5,726 nt of DNA, taken from the NCBI GenBank assembly GCA_937128575.1, contig CAKZMN010000228.1, forward strand, positions 1 to 5,726, written 5' to 3'. The position numbers and the translations under genes are program-made. This DNA comes from an uncultured Alphaproteobacteria bacterium (GTDB lineage: Bacteria; Pseudomonadota; Alphaproteobacteria; Micavibrionales; Micavibrionaceae). This document shows, one piece after another, positions 1 through 4,821 of this stretch. The notes beneath the pieces are model-generated. The model was not told where the DNA came from. It saw only the letters and a program-made list of their open reading frames with translations, and made no database searches. How positions within the stretch are numbered: the stretch's first letter is position 1; each line of letters starts with the position of its first letter.

Positions 1-81
1 GGAACCCACGGTCTGCCGAAGTTAAATCATCGCAAAATGATTTTTTACCACATCGCCCAGTTTTTGGGTAAGTACGTATAA
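1..81 (+). CDS. C-terminal end of a probable S9 (prolyl oligopeptidase-type) hydrolase, 5'-truncated by the window
   Basis: An open frame enters from the left edge and stops at TAA 79-81, leaving 26 residues. They begin GTHGLPK and end FYHIAQFLGKYV. The pattern 'HGL/HGF, a few residues, N-R, then an aromatic-rich helix ending FLxKxx' is how many S9 family alpha/beta hydrolases finish. In that family the His of this HG motif is the catalytic His of the Ser-Asp-His triad. That reading is inferred from a very short tail. The nucleophile and Asp would lie upstream, outside the window. About 120 bases separate it from rpmI, with a promoter-like element between, so it is probably not in the ribosomal protein operon. 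Confidence 0.5.
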   Translation, partial: GTHGLPKLNHRKMIFYHIAQFLGKYV

Positions 82-93
82 CCAAGAAAACAC

Positions 94-123
94 TTGATCT
101 TTTAAGCGCCTAATGTGTATAAA
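94..123 (+). promoter_or_regulatory. Putative sigma70-type promoter for rpmI-rplT
   Basis: TTGATC (94-99) is followed after 18 bases by TATAAA (118-123). This is a reasonable -35/-10 pair placed about 78 bases before the rpmI start. It would put transcription initiation near 130 and give a leader of about 70 nt. A second -10-like hexamer, TAGAAT at 147-152, has no convincing -35. The call rests on hexamer match and position only. Confidence 0.4.
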
Positions 124-138
124 GCACGACTTACACAT
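113..138. repeat. 7-bp perfect inverted repeat across the rpmI promoter start region
   Basis: ATGTGTA (113-119) and TACACAT (132-138) are exact reverse complements separated by 12 bases. The left arm touches the proposed -10 and the right arm lies just after the expected start site. The arrangement therefore looks more like a two-fold DNA operator than an RNA hairpin. It could also be chance, because 7-bp repeats are common in AT-rich spacers. No regulator is encoded beside it. Confidence 0.3.
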
Positions 139-190
139 AGTCTGGCTAGAATATCGGCTGCCTCGGCTGTGTAATGACACTCGAACTAAT

Positions 191-196
191 GGAGAT
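191..196 (+). promoter_or_regulatory. Ribosome binding site deciding the rpmI start
   Basis: GGAGAT at 191-196 contains a GGAG core six bases before ATG 201. The in-frame upstream ATG at 174 has no such site. This supports 201 as the start and agrees with the canonical L35 N-terminus. Confidence 0.7.
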
Positions 197-200
197 AGAA

Positions 201-449
201 ATGCCGAAAATGAAAACGAAGTCTGGAGCCAAGAAGCGCTTCAGAGTTACATCATCTGGTAAAGTTAAGGCTGGTCAAGCCAAGATGCGCCACATGCAAA
301 TGAACAAGCCCAAATCAATGAAACGTAAAGCCAGAGGCACAACAACGCTTTCTGACGCTGATGCACGCATTGTTTTGCGCAACTTCCTTCCTTATGCACG
401 CAAGGTAAAAAACAGCGTCGCTAAAGCTCTAACAAAGGGAGCAAAATAA
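201..449 (+). CDS. rpmI: Large ribosomal subunit protein bL35
   Basis: bL35 is a small basic protein of the 50S subunit. The translation opens MPKMKTKSGAKKRF, the standard L35 N-terminus, followed by SSGKVK, the RH pair near residue 30, RGTTTL, and FLPYA around residues 62-66. The family normally ends near here at about 65 residues. This copy has 82, with a basic C-terminal tail of about 16 residues (RKVKNSVAK...) that includes AKALTKGAK. I chose ATG 201 because it gives the canonical start and has a Shine-Dalgarno; an upstream in-frame ATG at 174 would add nine acidic, non-conserved residues. The stop codon directly abuts the rplT start, the usual rpmI-rplT order. infC, often upstream in other bacteria, is not present here. 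Confidence 0.95.
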   Translation: MPKMKTKSGAKKRFRVTSSGKVKAGQAKMRHMQMNKPKSMKRKARGTTTLSDADARIVLRNFLPYARKVKNSVAKALTKGAK

Positions 450-827
450 ATGGCACGAGTTAAAGGTGGTGCACGCGCCCACGCAAGACACAAAAAAGTT
501 ATCAAGCAAGCCAAAGGCTATTACGGTCGCCGGAAGAATTGTTTCCGCACCGCAGTTCAGGCTGTTGAGAAAGCCGGTCAATACGCATATCGTGACCGTC
601 GCAACAAGAAACGTGATTTCCGTCGTCTATGGATTCAGCGTATCAATGCGGCTGCTCGTTTGCATGACCTAAAATACTCCACTCTTATGCATGGTTTGAA
701 ATTGGCTGGCCTAGAGCTAGACCGTAAGTCTCTATCCGAGATTGCCATCGCTGATGAAGCTGGTTTTGCCGCAATCGCAAAGCAAGCAAAAGAGTGTATT
801 AAGCAGGCCGAGAAAAAAGCTGCTTAA
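450..827 (+). CDS. rplT: Large ribosomal subunit protein bL20
   Basis: bL20 binds 23S rRNA early in 50S assembly, and in several bacteria it also represses its own operon. The translation begins MARVKGG and continues through [32 protein letters not shown] and [18 protein letters not shown], a near-consensus L20 from end to end. At 125 residues it is slightly longer than the usual 118 or so, with a Lys/Ala-rich tail (KQAEKKAA). AGGGAG at 436-441, eight bases before ATG 450 and inside the end of rpmI, is the ribosome binding site. With no gap after the rpmI stop the two are surely co-translated. A strong terminator follows at 851-884. No L20-binding mimic could be confirmed in the leader by eye. 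Confidence 0.97.
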   Translation: MARVKGGARAHARHKKVIKQAKGYYGRRKNCFRTAVQAVEKAGQYAYRDRRNKKRDFRRLWIQRINAAARLHDLKYSTLMHGLKLAGLELDRKSLSEIAIADEAGFAAIAKQAKECIKQAEKKAA

Positions 828-850
828 TTCTTTAGATACATAAATTCTTG

Positions 851-884
851 AAAAAAGCAGTCCAGTTTCGGTCTGCTTTTTTTT
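851..884 (+). terminator. Rho-independent terminator after rplT
   Basis: The arms AAAAAAGCAG (851-860) and CTGCTTTTTT (873-882) pair over 10 bp. The stem continues past a T:T mismatch with CC/GG, and an uninterrupted run of eight T follows at 877-884. The A-tract on the left means it could also stop transcription from the opposite strand. It lies 24 bases past the rplT stop and separates the ribosomal pair from the next gene. Confidence 0.88.
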
Positions 885-924
885 ATTCCCGAATATCTCA
901 ATATTTTTAATAGGAACAAGAATT

Positions 925-1296
925 ATGAATTACGATCTAAACAATATATTTGCCCAGCAAGCCTCTAAACTTAAAACTGAACTATATGCGTTTAACGAAG
1001 CCGCTGAATTCAAGCGTCATGCTTTGGACTATTACCGCGATATTAAACGTCTGCTTAACAAGGCGCGTCCGAACTTGAGCATTAATATCTCTGATCTGCC
1101 CAGCGACAATGGATCTCAGTGGCGATTAAATATCAGCCAAACCCAAATCGAGGACAACAAAGTTGTTTTCAAAACAGGACAGGTAAAAGGACGGTCTGTT
1201 CGTGATGTGTTTGGGGCCGTTCTTGAAAAAATAGAAACCGCACAACCAAGACCGTCGCTACAAATGTTACCTCGCGCTGGATTACGTTTCGATTGA
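925..1296 (+). CDS. Hypothetical protein, 123 aa, unrecognised family
   Basis: I do not recognise this protein. The start is well supported: AGGAA at 912-916 lies eight bases before ATG 925. It is soluble in character, with no signal peptide, membrane segment or Cys. Residues 1-50 are rich in Lys, Glu, Ala and Leu and look helical (QASKLKTELYAFNEAAEFKR, then a YYRDIKRLL helix). Residues 52-90 look like beta strands (LSINISDL, QWRLNIS, KVVFKTGQVKG), then comes a helix (VRDVFGAVLEKIE) and a Pro/Arg-containing tail ending AGLRFD. An alpha then beta-hairpin then alpha order is possible, but I assign no function. It is bracketed by two strong terminators and so is probably a single-gene unit; no clear promoter is visible in the short space upstream. 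Good codon structure and its own ribosome binding site argue that it is real. Confidence 0.82.
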   Translation: MNYDLNNIFAQQASKLKTELYAFNEAAEFKRHALDYYRDIKRLLNKARPNLSINISDLPSDNGSQWRLNISQTQIEDNKVVFKTGQVKGRSVRDVFGAVLEKIETAQPRPSLQMLPRAGLRFD

Positions 1297-1314
1297 TACC
1301 AGAGTTTTACAGAC

Positions 1315-1353
1315 AAAACAGTCCGCCAAAATATAGAGCGGGCTGTTTTTTTT
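1315..1353 (+). terminator. Rho-independent terminator after the 123-aa gene
   Basis: AAAACAGTCCGC (1315-1326) pairs with GCGGGCTGTTTT (1338-1349) over 12 bp with a single T:G wobble and an 11-base loop. A run of eight T follows at 1346-1353. It starts 18 bases after the stop codon and ends only 25 bases before the start of the HAD gene. Confidence 0.9.
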
Positions 1354-1378
1354 AAGGCGCACATGCTTGAATGGTGAA

Positions 1379-2068
1379 ATGAAAAATAAGCTTATTGTTT
1401 TTGATTGGAACGGCACCATTTTATCAGATACACGCCCCTCGGTTGAGGCGGGTAATGTCTGTTTAGAGTTCTATGGCGCGAAAGCGATTTCGCTTCGGAA
1501 ATATCGCGAGACGTTCAATTTCCCAATTTTGCATTTCTATAAGCTCAATGGCTTAAGCGTTGATCATGTGCTCGCCAAAAAAGACGAGGCCAATATTGTG
1601 TTTCAAGAGGCCTATGAGCACTTGGCGAAAAGTGCAAGAACCAGAAAAGGCGCGCGCAGCGCGTTGGATTGGATTGCGGATCAGGGCATGGGCTGCATTA
1701 TTTTGTCCAATTACCGCACCGAAAAAATACGCGAACATACAAAGCGTTTAAAGCTGGATCGTTATTTCGATGATGTGCAGGCCTTTGGTTGTGGCGGCGG
1801 CTCTATCGTGGAGAGCACACATAAAAGCGAGCGTTTGACCAAATATATGGCGCAGCATAATTACAAACCACAAGACGTTGTGATCGTTGGCGACAGCGCG
1901 GAAGAGCCAGAAATAGCGCGCCATTTAGGCATCACATCAATCGGCATTACAGACGGCTACATCACGCGCGCACGCCTGCGAGATGCGTCGCCCGACCATA
2001 TCATTCACCGCCTGAATGAAATTCCAGACTTGCTAATCAATAAATGGGGCATTAAAACCAAGCTATGA
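1379..2068 (+). CDS. HAD-superfamily hydrolase (phosphoglycolate phosphatase-like), 229 aa
   Basis: Haloacid dehalogenase-fold enzymes mostly hydrolyse small phosphomonoesters through an aspartyl-phosphate. Motif I is VFDWNGT at residues 7-13 (nucleophile D9). Motif II is ILSN with S110. A Lys for motif III may be K149 or K155. Motif IV is VGDSAEE with D172 and E176. Residues 18-95 form the helical cap expected of the Gph/PGMB-type group. Asn (N11) replaces the usual second Asp of DxD; this variant is familiar in HAD proteins but bears on activity. The start is uncertain: ATG 1379 gives the natural short lead to motif I but has poor ribosome binding, while TTG 1367, in frame, adds four residues and has AAGG at 1354-1357. 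The 3' end overlaps pheS by ATGA, so the two are probably translated together. The substrate is unknown. Confidence 0.88.
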   Translation: MKNKLIVFDWNGTILSDTRPSVEAGNVCLEFYGAKAISLRKYRETFNFPILHFYKLNGLSVDHVLAKKDEANIVFQEAYEHLAKSARTRKGARSALDWIADQGMGCIILSNYRTEKIREHTKRLKLDRYFDDVQAFGCGGGSIVESTHKSERLTKYMAQHNYKPQDVVIVGDSAEEPEIARHLGITSIGITDGYITRARLRDASPDHIIHRLNEIPDLLINKWGIKTKL

Positions 2069-3159
2069 CCGATATATCCGCATTAAAGACAGAACTAACC
2101 AGTGAAATTCAGGCCGCCAATGACCTTAAGGCGCTCGACGATGTGCGCGTGACTGTGCTTGGTAAAAAGGGGCGCATAACGGGCCTCATGAAAACTTTGG
2201 GGCAGATGTCCCCAGAGGAACGTAAAACAAAGGGGCAAGCGCTCAATGTTTTAAAAGATGAGATCGCCGAAACAATCCGCGCGCAAGAATCTGCGCTTAA
2301 GAAAAAAGAAATGGCCGCGCGCCTTGCGACGGAAACCATCGACATAACCCTGTCCCCGCGTCAGCAGCGCGTGGGCAAAATTCATCCCATATCCCCAACA
2401 ATGGAAGAGCTGGTCACAATTTTTGGTGCTATGGGTTTTTCGGTTGCCGAAGGGCCAGACATTGAAGATGACTGGCATAACTTCACCGCGCTGAATTTTC
2501 CGCCGGGCCACCCTGCGCGTGAAATGCAGGACACATTTTTCTTGCCCGAAGACCCAGAGGAGCTGGAAGAATTCCGCAAGAAACTTCTGCGCACGCACAC
2601 ATCATCTGTTCAAATTCGTCATATGAAGGAAAATGAGCCGCCATTCAAAATTGTATGCTTTGGCCGCACATATCGTTCTGACTTTGACATGACTCACACA
2701 CCAATGTTCCACCAAATGGAATGTTTGTATGTCGCAAAAGACGTGACCATGGCGCACTTAAAGGGCTGCCTAACGGACTTCGTTCGTGCATTCTTTGGTA
2801 TTGATGACTTGCCTGTACAGTTTCGCCCATCTTTCTTCCCGTTCGTTGAACCGGGCGCGGAGGTTGATATCGGATATTACAAGCAAGGCGACGGCATTAA
2901 GCTCGGCAAAGCCAAAGATCCAGCAGATCAAAAATGGATGGAGATTTTAGGCTCCGGCATGGTGCACCCAACTGTTTTAGAAAATTGTGGCATTGACCCC
3001 AATGAATATCAGGGCTTCGCATTCGGCGCGGGTATTGAGCGCATGACAATGCTGAAATACGGCATTCCCGATTTACGCACCTTCTTCGAAAGCGACGTGC
3101 GCTGGCTAGAGCATTACGGTTTTGATCCATTGCAGCGTCCCAATAGCGCGACCAAGTAA
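2065..3159 (+). CDS. pheS: Phenylalanine--tRNA ligase alpha subunit
   Basis: PheS is the catalytic class II subunit of the cytosolic alpha2-beta2 synthetase that charges tRNA-Phe. The first 90 or so residues form the N-terminal helical, tRNA-contacting region (GKKGRITGLMKTLGQM). The catalytic core follows: HPISPTMEEL to PPGHPARE (107-153, motif 1 region), FGRTYRSDFDMTHTPMFHQME (199-219, motif 2 with R201), FRPSFFPFVEPGAEVDI, W291 with EILGSGMVHP, and motif 3 GFAFGAGIERM (317-327) followed by KYGIPDLRTFFESDVRWL. At 364 residues it is full length. The Ala of GFAFG in the phenylalanine pocket is present; the usual Met of FGMG is Ala. The start overlaps the HAD stop and lacks a well-spaced Shine-Dalgarno, so coupling is likely. 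The partner gene pheT, which usually follows, is absent here. Confidence 0.97.
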   Translation: MTDISALKTELTSEIQAANDLKALDDVRVTVLGKKGRITGLMKTLGQMSPEERKTKGQALNVLKDEIAETIRAQESALKKKEMAARLATETIDITLSPRQQRVGKIHPISPTMEELVTIFGAMGFSVAEGPDIEDDWHNFTALNFPPGHPAREMQDTFFLPEDPEELEEFRKKLLRTHTSSVQIRHMKENEPPFKIVCFGRTYRSDFDMTHTPMFHQMECLYVAKDVTMAHLKGCLTDFVRAFFGIDDLPVQFRPSFFPFVEPGAEVDIGYYKQGDGIKLGKAKDPADQKWMEILGSGMVHPTVLENCGIDPNEYQGFAFGAGIERMTMLKYGIPDLRTFFESDVRWLEHYGFDPLQRPNSATK

Positions 3160-3605
3160 TGTCCCTTAAAATTCGCACCTTAGCCGCTGAAGACTTCCCC
3201 GCTTGGCTACCCCTTTGGGATGGCAATAACCAGGGCGTGCGTAAAGAAGACGTCACAGCAGAAACTTGGAGCCGGTTGATAGATGACGATTTTCCCGTTC
3301 ATGGCTTTTGCGCAGAGCTGAAAGGCGAGATGGTAGGGCTTGTTCATTATGTTCTGCATCCAACAACGGGCAGTATCGAGCCGGTGTGCTATATGCAAGA
3401 CGTGTTCGTTAACCCGGATTACCGCAGCAAGGGCATAGCAAGAGCGCTGGTATCCGAGCTTAGCAAAAAAGCATTCAAGGAAAATTGGGCGCGTATGTAC
3501 TGGCTGGCTGAAGATGATAATCAAGCGGCGCAGGCTTTGTACAAAAACATAGGCGTGAAGCTGAATTTCACATTTCACGTTCTGCCTATATCCCCGAAAA
3601 GCTAG
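3159..3605 (+). CDS. GNAT-family N-acetyltransferase, 148 aa
   Basis: GNAT enzymes transfer acetyl from acetyl-CoA to an amine. The translation has the family order: an N-terminal strand and helix (KIRTLAAEDFPAWLPLW), strands at about 48-66, then CYMQDVFVNPDYRSKGIARAL at 78-97. There R89-S-K-G-I-A94 is the Q/RxxGxG/A acetyl-CoA pyrophosphate loop. Later come YWLAEDDNQAAQALYKNIG (114-132) and a closing beta strand FTFHVL. The HP-T-SIEPVCYMQD stretch recalls the Hpa2/Hpa3-like subgroup, which acetylates small amines, polyamines or D-amino acids; that resemblance is from memory. Its ATG overlaps the pheS stop as TAATG and has no independent ribosome binding site, so it is probably translated by reinitiation. 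The acceptor is unknown. Confidence 0.9.
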   Translation: MSLKIRTLAAEDFPAWLPLWDGNNQGVRKEDVTAETWSRLIDDDFPVHGFCAELKGEMVGLVHYVLHPTTGSIEPVCYMQDVFVNPDYRSKGIARALVSELSKKAFKENWARMYWLAEDDNQAAQALYKNIGVKLNFTFHVLPISPKS

Positions 3606-3624
3606 CGGCTTTTTCTTGCCGGGG
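3592..3624 (+). terminator. Weak nested hairpin after the GNAT gene, possible terminator
   Basis: AAAAGC (3597-3602) pairs with GCTTTT (3608-3613) around a five-base loop and is followed by a short T-run ending at 3614. An outer pair, CCCCG (3592-3596) with CGGGG (3620-3624), encloses it with an internal loop. The structure overlaps the last codons of the GNAT gene. With only five T it is weaker than the other two terminators in the window, so partial read-through into gcvT is possible. Confidence 0.45.
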
Positions 3625-3625
3625 C

Positions 3626-3654
3626 TTGAAGAGTCCGGCGGCTCTACCTATTCT
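3626..3654 (+). promoter_or_regulatory. Putative sigma70-type promoter for gcvT
   Basis: TTGAAG (3626-3631) and TATTCT (3649-3654) have 17-base spacing and lie just after the hairpin. They would give a short leader of about 30 bases. A TATAAA at 3656-3661 is another possible -10 but lacks a -35 at good spacing. No glycine riboswitch, which often controls gcv genes, fits in this space. Confidence 0.35.
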
Positions 3655-3690
3655 CTATAAATAGAAAATAATTACAGAAAGATGCTCGCC

Positions 3691-4797
3691 ATGAAAAAGA
3701 CACCGCTGCATGCTGCTCATACTGCCCAAGGCGCAAAAAGGGGTGAATTCGCTGGATATGATATGCCGCTTTATTATGGCTTGGGTGTGATGAAAGAACA
3801 TGAATGGGTGCGCGAAAATGCGGGCATGTTCGATGTATCCCACATGGGGCAAATAACAATTGAAGGCGAGGGCGTGGCAGAGTTCTTAGAAACCATCACC
3901 CCATCCGCGTTTCAGCCAAAAGCCATAGGCCGCGCGCAATATACCGTTTTGACCAATGAACAGGGCGGCATTATCGATGATTTGATTATCACGCGCTTAG
4001 ATGAAAATAAGTTTTTCGCCGTGATTAATGCGGGGCGCAAGGACGTGGATATTGCGTGGCTTGAAAAACAGCTGCCCACATCTTTGACCATGACCAAACT
4101 CGATAGCTTTGCCTTAATCGCTCTGCAGGGGCCAAAGGCCGAAGCGGTGCTGGCGGATATGCTGCACTTTGAATTAGAAGATATGCCTTACATGACCATG
4201 TCTTCAGCTGAGCTGCCCAATGGCACTGAAATATTCATCAGCCGTTTGGGTTATACCGGTGAAGATGGTTTTGAAATATCTGTGCCTGATGAGCACGCTG
4301 AGAATTTGTGGAATGCACTAAACGATCAACCAGATGTGGAAGCCATAGGCCTAGCCGCGCGAGATTCGTTGCGCCTTGAAATGGGCTACGCGCTTTATGG
4401 CCATGACATCGATGAAACCACATCCCCCGTGGAGGCCGACATTGCATGGATCATCAGCAAGAAAACTTCAGGATATTTGGGGTATGACCGCATAAGTGAT
4501 GAGCGCGCAAACGGCGCCAAGCGCAAGCGCGTGGGTATCAAGCTAACCGATAAGGGCGTTGCACGCGAAGGCGCGGAGATCAGAAACGAAGCAGATGAAG
4601 TGATCGGCGCGCTGACCAGTGGTGGTTTCGGGCCAAGCGCCAAGCTGTCGATTGGGCAGGGCTACGTCGCCACCGAATATGCAAATGCGGGCACGAAGCT
4701 GTTCGTGAATGTGCGGGGCCGTAACATCGCCGCCGAAGTTGCGCCTATGCCCTTCGTTCCTGCAAAAACCAAATCAATGAAGAAAAAAGCCGCCTGA
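3691..4797 (+). CDS. gcvT: Aminomethyltransferase (glycine cleavage system T-protein)
   Basis: The T-protein takes the aminomethyl group from lipoylated H-protein, releases ammonia and passes the carbon to tetrahydrofolate. Family signatures run the whole length: KTPLHAAH, FAGYDMPLYYG (20-30), GMFDVSHMGQ (45-54), GGIIDDLI (92-99, containing the catalytic Asp pair region D96/D97), IALQGPKAE (143-151), SRLGYTGEDGFEIS (184-197), GLAARDSLRLEMGYALYGHDI (220-240) and MPFVP near the end. The length of 368 aa is normal. After FVPAK the usual HRY-type ending is replaced by a basic tail, KSMKKKAA. The start is either ATG 3691, with AGAAAG nine bases upstream, or ATG 3682, which adds three residues and leaves no room for a ribosome binding site. 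Neither gcvH nor gcvP follows; the next gene begins 25 bases later. Confidence 0.95.
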   Translation: MKKTPLHAAHTAQGAKRGEFAGYDMPLYYGLGVMKEHEWVRENAGMFDVSHMGQITIEGEGVAEFLETITPSAFQPKAIGRAQYTVLTNEQGGIIDDLIITRLDENKFFAVINAGRKDVDIAWLEKQLPTSLTMTKLDSFALIALQGPKAEAVLADMLHFELEDMPYMTMSSAELPNGTEIFISRLGYTGEDGFEISVPDEHAENLWNALNDQPDVEAIGLAARDSLRLEMGYALYGHDIDETTSPVEADIAWIISKKTSGYLGYDRISDERANGAKRKRVGIKLTDKGVAREGAEIRNEADEVIGALTSGGFGPSAKLSIGQGYVATEYANAGTKLFVNVRGRNIAAEVAPMPFVPAKTKSMKKKAA

Positions 4798-4810
4798 TAT
4801 GCACCGCATT

Positions 4811-4815
4811 AGAGG
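4811..4815 (+). promoter_or_regulatory. Ribosome binding site for the M50 protease gene
   Basis: AGAGG lies six bases before ATG 4822, which fixes that start. Because it sits in a 24-base gap with no terminator, the gene is probably transcribed together with gcvT. Confidence 0.65.
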
Positions 4816-4821
4816 CGCATC

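Noticed and set aside
154..169. Direct repeat TCGGCTG in the rpmI leader as an L20-binding element
   Set aside because: Two 7-base copies at 154-160 and 163-169 are too little to claim a regulatory RNA, and no fold resembling known L20 targets could be drawn.
174..200. Upstream in-frame ATG for rpmI
   Set aside because: It adds MTLELMEIE, which is not part of L35, and has no ribosome binding site. ATG 201 has GGAGAT six bases upstream.
466..672. 68-codon frame inside rplT on the + strand
   Set aside because: It is fully covered by a near-consensus L20 in another frame and has no own ribosome binding site or recognisable domain.
1293..1321. TTGATA at 1293-1298 as a -35 for the HAD-pheS cluster
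   Set aside because: No acceptable -10 lies 16-18 bases downstream; AAACAG is there instead.
2251..2598. 115-codon frame on the - strand opposite pheS
   Set aside because: It is antisense to highly conserved PheS sequence and has no family resemblance.
2897..3578. Two - strand frames of about 120 codons opposite the pheS end and the GNAT gene
   Set aside because: They are shadows of two well-supported + strand genes and lack motifs.
3606..3690. Possible glycine riboswitch before gcvT
   Set aside because: The space is too short, and the conserved glycine aptamer core is not visible. Only a weak hairpin and promoter-like hexamers are seen.
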